Part shown: positions 49,159 to 58,168 of the stretch, piece after piece | Numbering within the stretch: the stretch's first letter is position 1 | How the letters are laid out: the number at the start of each line of letters is the position of its first letter | Source of the DNA: Thermoanaerobacter wiegelii Rt8.B1 | GTDB lineage: Bacteria > Bacillota > Thermoanaerobacteria > Thermoanaerobacterales > Thermoanaerobacteraceae | Direction of reading: 5' to 3' | Assembly: GCF_000147695.2 (NCBI RefSeq) | Contig: NC_015958.1 | Span: 1,342,501-1,406,500 of the forward strand | Length of the DNA: 64,000 nt | Made by a program: the position numbers and the translations under genes | The notes under the pieces: model-generated | Seen by the model: only the letters and a program-made list of their open reading frames with translations | What the model was told of the DNA's origin: nothing | Database searches by the model: none

Positions 49159-49518
49159 TCACTTCAACAATTTTTTAATAGCTTCCACTACTCTATCAGG
49201 TTGGAAAGGCTTTACGATAAAATCTTTTGCTCCTGCTTGAATTGCCTCGATAACCATAGCTTGTTGCCCCATAGCAGAGCACATTATTATTTTTGCATTG
49301 GGATCCTTTGCACGGATTGCCTTTACTGCTTGTATTCCATCCATTTCCGGCATAGTAATATCCATAATAACCAGATCTGGATTTTCTTGAAAATATTTTT
49401 CTACTGCTACAGCACCATTTTCGGCTTCTACTACACTCCCTAAATTGTTTTTTGAAATAATATCTTTAATCATCATCCTCATAAAAGCAGCATCGTCAAC
49501 TATCATTATTTTGCTCAC
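49159..49518 (-). CDS. cheY: Chemotaxis response regulator CheY
   Basis: CheY-P binds the motor switch FliM/FliY to change rotation. It is a 119-aa stand-alone receiver with acidic pair D8-D9, phospho-acceptor D53 in IMDITMPEMDG, S81 in the threonine/serine position and K103 in IVKPF. Its position between fliY and fliO is that of Bacillus cheY. It is the only CheY seen here. Confidence 0.96.
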   Translation of the reverse strand: MSKIMIVDDAAFMRMMIKDIISKNNLGSVVEAENGAVAVEKYFQENPDLVIMDITMPEMDGIQAVKAIRAKDPNAKIIMCSAMGQQAMVIEAIQAGAKDFIVKPFQPDRVVEAIKKLLK

Positions 49519-49537
49519 AAATGATTCCTCCTCATCT

Positions 49538-50674
49538 TTATTCTATATTGCTAATTCTTTTGCTTTGATGAACAATATCTATAATTCTAACCCCAAAATT
49601 CTCATCAATTACCACTACTTCCCCTTTAGCTATGTACTTTCCATTTGCCAAAATATCTACTGGCTCACCTGCCAATTTATCCAATTCAATAATAGAACCT
49701 TCACTTAATTCTAAAATATCTTTTATAAGTTTTTTAGTCTTGCCTAATTCGACAGTAATAGTAAGAGGAACATCTAAAATTAAATCTAAATTTTCTTTAT
49801 CTTTTTTGCCTTTAGAAGAAGAATCTTCGTCAAAGCTTTGAAAAACTACAGGACTTACATTGACTTTCTGTTCTTTCTTGGTAACTTTCCCCCCTGGTGA
49901 TATATTATTAGCTGTTTCGACAATCTTTTCATCATTTTCTATTATAACATTAGAACTCTCTTCTTGGAAAGTCACTTCTGATGGTTTTTCTTCATTTTTC
50001 GACAAAACACTTTGCACTAGTTCCTTAGCAAAATCAAGAGGCAAAAGCTGCATAATTTCACTATCGATTATTTCTCCTACTTCCATTTTAAAGGCAATTT
50101 TTACTACATCGCCTTCCGGAAATGAAATATCTGTTGGCAAAGAGGCAGTAAAATCGACAATAAAAGCTTTAGGCGGTGAAATATTTATAGTTTTATTGAG
50201 AAGGGTAGAAAGGGAAGTAGCAGCAGAACCTATCATTTGGTTCATGGCTTCTCCTATTGCACTTAAATGCAGATCAGTAATTTCTCCATCTTCTACTTTT
50301 CCTTCTCCCCCCATCATCAAATTTGTCATTTTAAGTACATCTTCTTTTTTTAAAATAAGAAGGTTATGACCTTTTAGTCCTTCCGTGTACTCTACTTCAA
50401 CACCCACGTAAGGAATATTAAATTCCTTTTTCAACTCTTCCCAAGATAATACTGAAACTTTTGGAGTAGTAATAGTAACTTTATTTCTCAATAAAGTATA
50501 TAAAGTAGTGGCTGAAGTGCCAAAACTTATATTTCCAATTTCACCCAATATATCTTTTTCTTCTTCTGTCAATTCTTTTAAATTTGTAACTTGGTTTTCA
50601 GTAGATTCCTCCGTTAATCCCTTTAATAGTGCATTTATTTCCTCTTGTGATAAAAAGTCATTCACTTTCTTCAT
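49538..50674 (-). CDS. fliY: Flagellar switch protein FliY (FliN domain)
   Basis: FliY combines a CheY-P phosphatase region (CheC-like, about 30-220) with a C-terminal FliN/SpoA domain (about 295-375) of the C ring. The N-terminus MKKVNDFLSQEEINALL resembles the CheY-binding peptide of FliM. CheC-like motifs are seen as LGEIGNISFGTSATTLY and IGEAMNQMIGSAATSLS. An acidic, low-complexity linker lies between. 378 aa. It overlaps fliM by 17 bases. Confidence 0.95.
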   Translation of the reverse strand: MKKVNDFLSQEEINALLKGLTEESTENQVTNLKELTEEEKDILGEIGNISFGTSATTLYTLLRNKVTITTPKVSVLSWEELKKEFNIPYVGVEVEYTEGLKGHNLLILKKEDVLKMTNLMMGGEGKVEDGEITDLHLSAIGEAMNQMIGSAATSLSTLLNKTINISPPKAFIVDFTASLPTDISFPEGDVVKIAFKMEVGEIIDSEIMQLLPLDFAKELVQSVLSKNEEKPSEVTFQEESSNVIIENDEKIVETANNISPGGKVTKKEQKVNVSPVVFQSFDEDSSSKGKKDKENLDLILDVPLTITVELGKTKKLIKDILELSEGSIIELDKLAGEPVDILANGKYIAKGEVVVIDENFGVRIIDIVHQSKRISNIE

Positions 50675-51656
50675 CTCCTTTGTAAATAACTTCTGTTATT
50701 CTTACACTGTATTTGTTATTTTTGATTCCAGGTATACCTCTAAATTTGACTTTTTTATCGATTATTATATCTACAGGCTCTTTGAAATGTTTATCTAACA
50801 TAATTATATCTCCTATTTCAAACTCCAAAAATTCTTTTACAGTAATGGTTGTAGAACCAAGTTGAGCAGTAAGAGGTATATAAGTTTTGCTTATTTTACT
50901 CTTTATAAGTTCCGGATTTACCTTATCTTCTTTTTTCATACTAGAAAACCAAAATTTTGTCGTTAATTTGGGTACAATAGGTTCTAATGTCAAATGAGGC
51001 ATACAAAAATTCATCATTCCTTCTGTTTCATTGATTTTTATAGATAAAGTACACAAAGCTACAGTCTCATTAGGAGATATTATTTGAGCAAACTGCGAAT
51101 TAGTTTCTACTCTTATTAAAGAGGGATTAATATCTAATATATTACTCCACGGTTCCTTGAAAAGTGGAAGTATTTGTTTTACAATTTTAGTCAAAAGGCT
51201 AATCTCGATCTCAGTGTAATCCCTATCCAAAAGCTCGCCTTTTCCCATTCCTCCCAAAATTCTATCAAGTATTGCATAAGTAGTATTATTATTAAATTCC
51301 AAGAGAAAAGGGCCTTCTAAAGGAGCTGCATCAATAATAGCAATGAAAACTGGATTGTTTAAAGAATTACTAAACTCATAATAAGTCAGCTGGTCAACAG
51401 AGACCACTGTAACATTTACTATTGTTCTCAAATATCCTGACAAAAAGGAAGTTAGAGACCTTGACAAATTTTCAAAAATCATTTGAAGAGTTCGCAGTTG
51501 TTCTTTTGAAAATTTATTAGGCCTTCTAAAATCGTAATTTCTTATCTTTTTACTTTTAGTTTCTTCTGCTTTTTCAATTTCTTGGACATCTAACCCACCC
51601 GAACTAAAAGCTTTTAATAGTTCATCTATCTCGCTCTGCGATAATATTTCAGCCAA
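50658..51656 (-). CDS. fliM: Flagellar motor switch protein FliM
   Basis: FliM forms the C ring with FliG and FliY and binds CheY-P through its N-terminal peptide, here MAEILSQSEIDELLKAF. The middle domain (about 45-230) is CheC-like without phosphatase residues and the C-terminal SpoA domain (about 250-325) packs with FliN. 332 aa. It follows fliL by 15 bp. Confidence 0.97.
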   Translation of the reverse strand: MAEILSQSEIDELLKAFSSGGLDVQEIEKAEETKSKKIRNYDFRRPNKFSKEQLRTLQMIFENLSRSLTSFLSGYLRTIVNVTVVSVDQLTYYEFSNSLNNPVFIAIIDAAPLEGPFLLEFNNNTTYAILDRILGGMGKGELLDRDYTEIEISLLTKIVKQILPLFKEPWSNILDINPSLIRVETNSQFAQIISPNETVALCTLSIKINETEGMMNFCMPHLTLEPIVPKLTTKFWFSSMKKEDKVNPELIKSKISKTYIPLTAQLGSTTITVKEFLEFEIGDIIMLDKHFKEPVDIIIDKKVKFRGIPGIKNNKYSVRITEVIYKGDEESE

Positions 51657-51671
51657 AAGACCCCCTCCTCC

Positions 51672-52079
51672 CTATTGAACAATAAATTCATCAAAATATA
51701 CATTTACAATTTTTCCTTCACCTATTATTTTATTTATCTCATTTTTTATATCGTTTTTTAACTTCTCCTGTCCTTCAGGCCCTTCCACATCTTGTTCTGT
51801 TTTTCCTCTTAAAATTTGGATTATCAAATCTCTAATCTGGGGGTTCCTCTCTTCTAAGGTTTTTAAAATATTTTTATCTGCAACTTGCAACTCTATTGTT
51901 GCCTTGACAAATTTTCCGTCTCCCTTTAAATTAGTTATAAATTCTCCGCCAGGAGAGTAATTATAATAGGTGATTTCTTTAGGTTTGTTAGTAAATGCAA
52001 AATTATTAAAATATACGAAAGCAATACCAAACGATAAAACTGCCGCAACTACTGCTATAAGAATCGTCTTTGTATTCAT
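51672..52079 (-). CDS. fliL: Flagellar basal-body protein FliL
   Basis: FliL is a single-pass membrane protein around the stator. The 135-aa protein has a transmembrane helix at residues 5-25 and an extracytoplasmic stomatin-like domain, with YSPGGEFITNL and TIELQVADKN typical of the family. It overlaps swrD/flbD by four bases and precedes fliM. Confidence 0.93.
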   Translation of the reverse strand: MNTKTILIAVVAAVLSFGIAFVYFNNFAFTNKPKEITYYNYSPGGEFITNLKGDGKFVKATIELQVADKNILKTLEERNPQIRDLIIQILRGKTEQDVEGPEGQEKLKNDIKNEINKIIGEGKIVNVYFDEFIVQ

Positions 52080-52273
52080 TCTAACACCTCTTTAGTGAAA
52101 ATTTTTTGCTTATATTCTATGACTCTTTGTATAATTTCCTCTGGCGTTTCTTTTACAACTATTTTTTTACCAGTGGTAAGGCTTATGACCGTATCTGGTG
52201 TTCTCTCTATGAATTCAATTAACTCAGCGTTGACAATGAATTCTTCATTATTAAGACGGGTAACATAAATCAT
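52076..52273 (-). CDS. swrD: FlbD/SwrD family flagellar protein
   Basis: A 65-aa protein of the FlbD family, starting MIYVTRLNNEEFIVNAELIE and containing ERTPDTVISLTTGKK. In Bacillus the equivalent gene (ylzI, now swrD) lies between flgE and fliL and raises motor torque to allow swarming. This is the same position. It overlaps fliL and follows a strong intercistronic hairpin after flgE. Confidence 0.9.
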   Translation of the reverse strand: MIYVTRLNNEEFIVNAELIEFIERTPDTVISLTTGKKIVVKETPEEIIQRVIEYKQKIFTKEVLE

Positions 52274-52290
52274 AATTTTCCTCCATTACA

Positions 52291-52315
52291 TCTGCTGGGC
52301 ACAAAGCCCAGCAGA
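52291..52315 (-). other. Strong hairpin between flgE and swrD
   Basis: A perfect 10-bp stem TCTGCTGGGC/GCCCAGCAGA with a 5-nt loop, six bases after the flgE stop. No T-tract follows, and the swrD ribosome binding site lies ten bases after it. It may protect the 3' end of the abundant hook-gene message while allowing read-through. Confidence 0.65.
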
Positions 52316-52321
52316 CTATAA

Positions 52322-53575
52322 TTATCTCTTCATATTAACAAGGTCTTGCAATATTTCATCAGAGACAGTTATAACTTTCGCATTAGCTTGAAAACCTCTT
52401 TGAGTTACAATCATATCTGCAAATTCATTAGACAAATCTACATTAGACATCTCTAAGGTTCCAGGATTTATAGAACCCCTTGTACCTGTACCAGCTGCTC
52501 CTATCATTGGTTCTCCTGAGTTTACTGTATTAATAAACATGGTATTTCCTATCTTCTCTAATCCCATGGGGTTTTGAAAATCTGCAATAGCAATTTGCCC
52601 AATTATCTGTCGGCGACCGTTGGAATATATACCTGATACAACTCCATATTTGTCTATGTTAATGTTCTCCAAAGAACCCGCTTCATTTCCATTTTTACTG
52701 AGTTCTCTCAAATCGGTCTCACTTGAGAACATAGTAAGTTTTGAAAGGTCAAGTGAAACAGGACCAATAGTTGCGTTTGTCATATTACTATCCATATTAA
52801 AAGTCAGGGTACCAGTTGCAATTCTATTTCCACTTTGATCTGGCGCAATTTTCCCCTCAGAATCAAAAGTAAGAGTACCTGTACCATCGATAGATGAAAT
52901 TGCTGGATCAGAAGAGGATACTTTCCAATCCCATGAATTTGCCGCTTTTCTAGTAAAAGTGATAGTTGCTACATGACTTCCTCCTTGAGAATCATATACA
53001 ACGATATTATAGCTTATATCTGCATCTATTGCTGTTGAAGCATTTAGATTTCCTCCTATTTCTAATTGTGTAGTCGCTACCGGGTCTATGCTTGACCAAT
53101 TTTTAAGGCTTATTGGCACTAAATTTCCTGTATCAGTGTTTACTGTTTTCCCATCTGTTGACATCCAACCCAAAACTTTATATCCATCAGGTGTTACTAA
53201 ATCCCCGTTAGAGTCAAAGCTAAAGTTTCCTGCCCTTGTATACAAATTTGCTCCTCCATTGGAGACAATGAAAAATCCATTTCCATCAATTGAAAGGTCT
53301 GTAGGATTATCTGTTCTTTGAGCACCGCCTCTTGTAAACAACGTGTCAATTGAAGCTATAGCTACTCCCAGACCAATCTGTTGAGGATTAGTTCCACCGC
53401 CATTTCCTTGAGGCGCAGAAGCCCCTTTTATCGTCTGACTAAATATTTCTTTAAAAGTCATTCTGCTGGCTTTATATCCAACAGTGTTGACATTTGCTAT
53501 GTTATTTCCTATTACATCCATCCTTGCTTGATGAGCTTTCAACCCTGAAACTGCAGAATACATTGACCTTAACAT
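52322..53575 (-). CDS. flgE: Flagellar hook protein FlgE
   Basis: FlgE builds the hook, the universal joint outside the cell. It has the N-terminal heptad segment LRSMYSAVSGLKAHQARMDV with GNNIANVNTVGYKASR, a FlgE-specific insert with FTRKAANSWDWKVSS, and the C-terminal coiled-coil ending VDLSNEFADMIVTQRGFQANAK. At 417 aa it is the size of the Bacillus hook protein. It starts after a structured 80-nt leader that overlaps the end of the upstream gene. Confidence 0.95.
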   Translation of the reverse strand: MLRSMYSAVSGLKAHQARMDVIGNNIANVNTVGYKASRMTFKEIFSQTIKGASAPQGNGGGTNPQQIGLGVAIASIDTLFTRGGAQRTDNPTDLSIDGNGFFIVSNGGANLYTRAGNFSFDSNGDLVTPDGYKVLGWMSTDGKTVNTDTGNLVPISLKNWSSIDPVATTQLEIGGNLNASTAIDADISYNIVVYDSQGGSHVATITFTRKAANSWDWKVSSSDPAISSIDGTGTLTFDSEGKIAPDQSGNRIATGTLTFNMDSNMTNATIGPVSLDLSKLTMFSSETDLRELSKNGNEAGSLENINIDKYGVVSGIYSNGRRQIIGQIAIADFQNPMGLEKIGNTMFINTVNSGEPMIGAAGTGTRGSINPGTLEMSNVDLSNEFADMIVTQRGFQANAKVITVSDEILQDLVNMKR

Positions 53576-53596
53576 TTTTTCTCCTCCCTTTATTTT

Positions 53597-53674
53597 CGGT
53601 GCTGCTCGCTTTCTCTGTCAGTCAAAAGCGATAAGCCCCCTCGTTAAGGTCCGGCTTAAATTATTACAGCACCG
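53597..53674 (-). promoter_or_regulatory. Three-way-junction RNA candidate in the flgE leader
   Basis: On the minus strand, P1 CGGTGCTG (53674-53667) pairs with CAGCACCG (53604-53597) and encloses two hairpins. P2 is TAAGCC/GGCTTA (53658-53653 with 53637-53632), with an inner CCT/AGG. P3 is TCGCTTT/AAAGCGA (53631-53625 with 53612-53606). P2 and P3 are adjacent without a spacer. The 5' arm of P1 is the last codons of the upstream gene, whose stop codon is in P2. The flgE ribosome binding site AAAGGGAGGAG begins about eight bases after P1. Confidence 0.6.
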
Positions 53675-54024
53675 TCTATATTTGTAAAAACACTATCTTT
53701 TAACATTTCTCCATCCATTGCCGTTATAACCGTCTTAGACTTTAAATTTACTACAAAGGCTTTGTTATCTATTATGATTAGAGAATCCTTTATTCCTTTT
53801 TGGTTAGCTTTGTTTACTGCCTCCAAAAGCTTTTGATATTCTTTCTGCGTAATTTTAACATTTCTCATTTCCATCCTCATAAGTGAATGCTTTGAAAATT
53901 TTAGTTCATCAATTTTTTCATTTAAAACTTCTTTGAAGGCTGTAGAAGTTCCATTGTTACCTGCTACTCTCTGGGCTAAATAATTGACATTTAGGTTTTG
54001 AGGGATTTTCACTATCTCAGACAT
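53656..54024 (-). CDS. Flagellar operon protein of the TIGR02530 type
   Basis: A 122-aa protein typical of Gram-positive flagellar operons between flgD and flgE. It has FKEVLNEKIDELKFSKHSLMRMEMRNVKI and ends ITAMDGEMLKDSVFTNIDGAVII. This SKHAxxRMxxR-like pattern is the family hallmark. It is predicted cytoplasmic; the role is unknown, perhaps in hook assembly. It follows flgD by nine bases. Its last codons form one strand of the flgE leader structure. Confidence 0.9.
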   Translation of the reverse strand: MSEIVKIPQNLNVNYLAQRVAGNNGTSTAFKEVLNEKIDELKFSKHSLMRMEMRNVKITQKEYQKLLEAVNKANQKGIKDSLIIIDNKAFVVNLKSKTVITAMDGEMLKDSVFTNIDGAVII

Positions 54025-54033
54025 TTTATCACC

Positions 54034-54429
54034 TCATTCCGAAACAGCTGTCACAGCATCCACTGGCACATCTATGCCGTTCACTTGTAAAAAGTATTCT
54101 CCATTTTGCTTATAAACAACATCTACTTTTCCTGTCACAGTTCGAGAATTTCCATTATTGTCAGTAATGGTAGCATATATATTTTTGCCTATCAAATTTA
54201 TAGCTCTTACCGCATTAAAGCTGCTATTCATGTTTTGCATTTGTTCTAACGTTGAAAACTGTGCCAATTGTGCAATAAATTCTCTATCATCCATTGGCTT
54301 TAAAGGATCTTGATTTTTTAGCTGGGTGACTAAAAGTTTTAAAAAATCATCCTTTCCCAATTGGTCTTTTGATGTTGTTACTCTGTTAGTGTAAACAGTT
54401 GTAATATTGTAATTAGTATTTATATCCAC
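54034..54429 (-). CDS. flgD: Flagellar hook assembly protein FlgD
   Basis: FlgD is the scaffold cap for hook polymerisation. The N-terminal signature is clear ([40 protein letters not shown]). At 131 aa it is the short Gram-positive form, with only a small remnant of the C-terminal Ig-like domain ([21 protein letters not shown]). It lies between fliK and the TIGR02530-type gene. Confidence 0.94.
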   Translation of the reverse strand: MDINTNYNITTVYTNRVTTSKDQLGKDDFLKLLVTQLKNQDPLKPMDDREFIAQLAQFSTLEQMQNMNSSFNAVRAINLIGKNIYATITDNNGNSRTVTGKVDVVYKQNGEYFLQVNGIDVPVDAVTAVSE

Positions 54430-54444
54430 AATATTCCCTCCTTT

Positions 54445-55800
54445 CTACGCTTTTACGTCAATATGGTCTTGTGAAATCTGATAATTTTGTGGTGGCAGAT
54501 CTATCTCTTCTGTTTGTGGAAGTTCATAAACTAAGTAATTGACATATCCTTTTTGCATATTTTGCTGCTTTGATGCATCGTTATAACCTTGCTGGCCATT
54601 GTATTGAGAAGTAAATTGCATATTTTTGTCTACTGTCACATTAAAACTATCTATTTTAATTCCTTTTAAATCTAACTGACTATTTAAAATTGCTAAATTA
54701 GATTCAATCTGATGTTTTAACTTCTCGCTGTCTGTTATTATGGTAGCGATGATGTTACCATCTATAGATTTAAGGTTAATTTGAAGTTTCCCTAAAAATT
54801 CTGGTTTTAATTGTATACTAATAGTCGAAGAAACTTCATTTTTTGAAAGAATTATGTTGTTTATTATTTGGTCAAAAATTTGAATTTCAGGTTTTTGATG
54901 GAACTTAGAGTTTTGTTGTATTAATTGATTATCAAAGATTTTTGTGTCGTGTTTTAAAAATGCAAAGTCATTTTGTTGAAACAACTGATTTTGCTCAAAA
55001 TCTCCGTCTTTCTTAATTGCAAAGAATTCGTTATTTGAATTTGATGGTAAATTTTTTGATTTTGTACTGTTATCCTTACTGACTGTACTCAAAAGACGCT
55101 GTGAATTTAATTGAGCCAAATTCTCATCTTCTTCTTTAACTTGTGTCAAATTATTTTTTCCTTCTTTAGCATTAGAGGATTGTAAACGAGAAACGTACAT
55201 ATCTGATTCTTGTACTTTCGCAATTTCCCCATCAGGATTTTTATTTTTATAGAGACTTAAAATTTCTTCAAAATTGCCGGTTTTAATAGCGTTAGCTATT
55301 GTATCTGATTGCAATTTGATGCCGAAGTTTTTCTCTAAAAGTTGGCTAATTTTTTGAGAGATTTTGTCAATATCCAAATTTTTGCCTTGAAAAAAATTCT
55401 GCAGCAGTTGTCCCACTTCTTTTTGAAAAACTCCAACCAATTCCTGAGAGCCAACTGACTGTTGTTCGCCCTCCCTCATTTGTCCTGTTACGTTTAAAGT
55501 ATTTATTAAGTATTGCAGCCAATTAAAAACATCTTTAATCAGCGTATCTTCTATATCAGCAAATTTTGCGTCTTGACCTTCTTCGATGTTTTTATCTTTC
55601 TCGATTTTGGAGGACAGAGTTTCACCATTTTCTTTAACAGCTAACTGCAATTGTTGATTTAACACTTTTGAAAATTTAGGAGGACTATCTCCTCTGGTAG
55701 CTAAGTTTTTTTGTGAATTTGTAGCTGCTTTGATTCCATCAGGTTTTACATTCACTACTGCAAATGGCAACAATTCAGTATCAAGTAGTATTCCACTCAA
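54445..55800 (-). CDS. fliK: Flagellar hook-length control protein FliK
   Basis: FliK measures hook length and triggers the FlhB specificity switch. The 451-aa protein has a long, poorly conserved, polar N-terminal region rich in Q, N and K, and a C-terminal Flg_hook domain (about 315-400) with VSSTISIQLKPEFLGKLQINLK, IIATIITDSEKLKHQIESNL and LKGIKIDSFNVTV. It is located before flgD as usual. The middle region may vary strongly between strains. Confidence 0.9.
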   Translation of the reverse strand: MSGILLDTELLPFAVVNVKPDGIKAATNSQKNLATRGDSPPKFSKVLNQQLQLAVKENGETLSSKIEKDKNIEEGQDAKFADIEDTLIKDVFNWLQYLINTLNVTGQMREGEQQSVGSQELVGVFQKEVGQLLQNFFQGKNLDIDKISQKISQLLEKNFGIKLQSDTIANAIKTGNFEEILSLYKNKNPDGEIAKVQESDMYVSRLQSSNAKEGKNNLTQVKEEDENLAQLNSQRLLSTVSKDNSTKSKNLPSNSNNEFFAIKKDGDFEQNQLFQQNDFAFLKHDTKIFDNQLIQQNSKFHQKPEIQIFDQIINNIILSKNEVSSTISIQLKPEFLGKLQINLKSIDGNIIATIITDSEKLKHQIESNLAILNSQLDLKGIKIDSFNVTVDKNMQFTSQYNGQQGYNDASKQQNMQKGYVNYLVYELPQTEEIDLPPQNYQISQDHIDVKA

Positions 55801-55817
55801 TCCCTCTCACCTCCTTT

Positions 55818-56396
55818 CTAAGGAATCATTGTAGCATTTTTTAAAAGAATATTAGTTATTTTAGCTGCTTTATCTGCTTTTAATGACTCTAATATTTTTG
55901 ATGCACTGTCTTTATTCATGTAACTTAATATTTTTATTACATCTTCATCTGACATGTTGTTAAAAATTTGAGCTGCATTTTGAGGGTCCATGTTTTGATA
56001 ATAAGTAGCTATATCTTTTAAACTAGCTTGCTTATTTTCTAACTGTTGTTTTAAAGTACTACTTTCATTCTGTATTTTCTCTAATTCTGCTTTTAAAGCA
56101 TTAATCTGGTCATCTTTTTCTTTTAACTTAGCCTCATAGTCAGCAATTTGTTGTTCCTTTGCTTTTAATTCATTAGTAAGTTTTGCTATTTCTGCATTTT
56201 TGTCCTGGACTGATGGCTGAGAAATCAAGCCTTTTAAAATCGGAACTTTTGATAACTGTTTTGTTAGATAGGTTTGACTTCCCCCTATATTAAAGTAAAT
56301 TATCGCAGCCATGCCCCCTATAATCACTAGCAAAAGTATTAAAAATATTAGCCTCGTTTTTGGCCGCTTTTTCACTTGTGTTTCTTCATTTTGCAT
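55818..56396 (-). CDS. MotE/YlxF-like flagellar protein
   Basis: A 192-aa protein with one N-terminal transmembrane helix (about 15-35), a coiled coil (about 65-120, AEIAKLTNELKAKEQQI) and a C-terminal MgtE-N/FliG-like domain (DPQNAAQIFNNMSDEDVIKILSYM). The arrangement matches MotE and Bacillus YlxF, which sits between fliJ and fliK. It is probably a chaperone or structural factor of the motor. The function in Firmicutes is inferred. Confidence 0.85.
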   Translation of the reverse strand: MQNEETQVKKRPKTRLIFLILLLVIIGGMAAIIYFNIGGSQTYLTKQLSKVPILKGLISQPSVQDKNAEIAKLTNELKAKEQQIADYEAKLKEKDDQINALKAELEKIQNESSTLKQQLENKQASLKDIATYYQNMDPQNAAQIFNNMSDEDVIKILSYMNKDSASKILESLKADKAAKITNILLKNATMIP

Positions 56397-56408
56397 ATGG
56401 TTATCCTC

Positions 56409-56852
56409 CTAATAGGATTTAGCTACTCTAAAACTTATCTGCTCATCTATCACCTTATTTTGCTCTAAGTTCAATAGATATTGATATTCAGTGAATTGCT
56501 TTTCTCTTAAATTCTCTAATGCCTTTTTTTCTTTAGAAATCTTTAAAAGATTTTCTCTTACTAAGTCAGCATCTTTTTCTAATTTTTTTATAAGATTTCT
56601 CTTGTCTTCAATCATCTGTTGTATTTTTCTTACATAAGCATCAGACTCGGCTATTTTAAGAGCTGTAGTCCCTTTACTTATTTCATCTTTTCTCTCTTCT
56701 AAAACCTCATTGAGATGCTTAGTCAGATTATGTAATTTTTCCTTTTGTAAATTTATTTCTGCCATAATTTTAGACAATCTCTCTTTTTCTATCTTCTCTG
56801 ACTGTTCTTTCAAATTTAATACCGGCTGCAAATTAAATTCAAATTTTTTCAT
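56409..56852 (-). CDS. fliJ: Flagellar export protein FliJ
   Basis: FliJ is the coiled-coil stalk of the FliHIJ export ATPase, comparable to the gamma subunit of F1. The 147-aa product (ATG 56852, MKKFEFNLQPVLNLKEQ) is one long helical hairpin of alternating E/K and hydrophobic residues. The GTG at 56861 lies inside the ribosome binding site AAAAGGTG and I do not use it. It follows the fliI stop by five bases. Confidence 0.9.
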   Translation of the reverse strand: MKKFEFNLQPVLNLKEQSEKIEKERLSKIMAEINLQKEKLHNLTKHLNEVLEERKDEISKGTTALKIAESDAYVRKIQQMIEDKRNLIKKLEKDADLVRENLLKISKEKKALENLREKQFTEYQYLLNLEQNKVIDEQISFRVAKSY

Positions 56853-56857
56853 GTTTA

Positions 56858-58168
56858 TCACCTTTTAATAGATTCGTATAAAAGTTGTTTTGTAGTTTCA
56901 AAGTCATAAGATTCGTCTATTCTCTGCCTTAAGAAACTATTCATTTTTTCATTTAGCTCAATAGCTTCATCAATTTTAGGATTACTGCCAAAATTATATG
57001 CTCCTATATTTATTAAATCCTCCGCTTCTGTGTAAGTCGCCAAAATATCTTTAAACCTCGCTATTAGTTCTTTATGTTCTTCTGTAATTATGTCATTTAT
57101 CACCCTGCTAACACTTGCTAATACATCAATAGCAGGATAATGGTTTTTATTAGCCAGTTTCCTTGACAAAACTATGTGCCCATCGAGTATACCCCTTACT
57201 GCGTCAGCAATTGGCTCATTCAAATCATCCCCATCTACTAGCACAGTGTAAAGAGCTGTAATAGAGCCTTTTTTAGAACATCCAGATCGTTCTAAAAGCT
57301 TAGGTAAAACTGAAAAGACAGAAGGAGTATAACCTCGTGAAACAGGAGCTTCCCCTATAGAAAGCCCTACTTCTCTTTGAGCCATGGCAAAACGAGTTAC
57401 TGAATCCATCATCAAAAGAACATCTAACCCCTGGTCTCTAAAATATTCAGCTATAGCAGTTGCAGTCATAGCGCCTTTTACTCTTATAAGAGCTGGAGTA
57501 TCAGAAGTAGCTACTACAACTACAGATTTTTTTAAACCTTCTTCCCCTAAATCTTTTTCTAAAAATTCATTTACCTCTCTTCCTCTTTCTCCTATAAGAG
57601 CTATTACATTTAAATCAGCTTTAGCATTTCTTGCCATCATACCTAATAACGTACTTTTTCCTACACCACTTCCTGCAAAAATACCAATTCTCTGCCCTTT
57701 GCCGCAAGTAAGTAGTCCATCTATCGCTTTTATACCAAGAGGAATGACTTCTCTAATTCGCTTCCTTTCTAAAGGATCAGGCGGCACATTATTAATAGGA
57801 ATAGATTTTTCAAATTTTATCGGTCCTTTGCCATCTATAGGATTGCCCAAACCGTCTAATACCCTTCCAAGAAGTTCATTTCCTACGTTAATTCTAAGTG
57901 TTTGACCTGTAGCTATCACTTTGCTGCCTGCTCCTATTCCCTCCATATTCCCTAAAGGCATGAGATACACTTTTTCTTCTTTAAAACCTACAACTTCTGC
58001 CAAAATTGTATTTCCGTTAATAGTCTTGATATTACATATTTCTCCTATGTTGGAAAGAGGCCCTGTACTTTCGATTGTTAATCCTATTACTTGAGAAACT
58101 TTTCCATAATATTGAATTAGCCTTTTTTCTTGAAGAACTTTTTTATATTTATCTAACATATTACTCAT
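56858..58168 (-). CDS. fliI: Flagellum-specific ATP synthase FliI
   Basis: FliI is the hexameric ATPase energising flagellar export. Walker A is GSGVGKST (about 167-174), Walker B VLLMMDS, with the signature PSVFSVLPKLLERSG. It is homologous to the F1 beta subunit. 436 aa, full length. It overlaps fliH by eight bases and the frame begins MSNMLDKYKK. Confidence 0.97.
   Translation of the reverse strand: MSNMLDKYKKVLQEKRLIQYYGKVSQVIGLTIESTGPLSNIGEICNIKTINGNTILAEVVGFKEEKVYLMPLGNMEGIGAGSKVIATGQTLRINVGNELLGRVLDGLGNPIDGKGPIKFEKSIPINNVPPDPLERKRIREVIPLGIKAIDGLLTCGKGQRIGIFAGSGVGKSTLLGMMARNAKADLNVIALIGERGREVNEFLEKDLGEEGLKKSVVVVATSDTPALIRVKGAMTATAIAEYFRDQGLDVLLMMDSVTRFAMAQREVGLSIGEAPVSRGYTPSVFSVLPKLLERSGCSKKGSITALYTVLVDGDDLNEPIADAVRGILDGHIVLSRKLANKNHYPAIDVLASVSRVINDIITEEHKELIARFKDILATYTEAEDLINIGAYNFGSNPKIDEAIELNEKMNSFLRQRIDESYDFETTKQLLYESIKR

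Noticed and set aside
49860..50369. 169-aa plus-strand ORF opposite fliY
   Set aside because: Serine/phenylalanine-rich composition typical of the reverse of an AT-rich acidic protein; fliY is certain.
53597..53674. c-di-GMP riboswitch upstream of flgE
   Set aside because: None of the conserved class I or class II sequence blocks is visible; only the three-way-junction shape invites the idea.
57384..57905. 173-aa plus-strand ORF opposite fliI
   Set aside because: Antisense shadow of a well-conserved gene; no family resemblance and no ribosome binding site.
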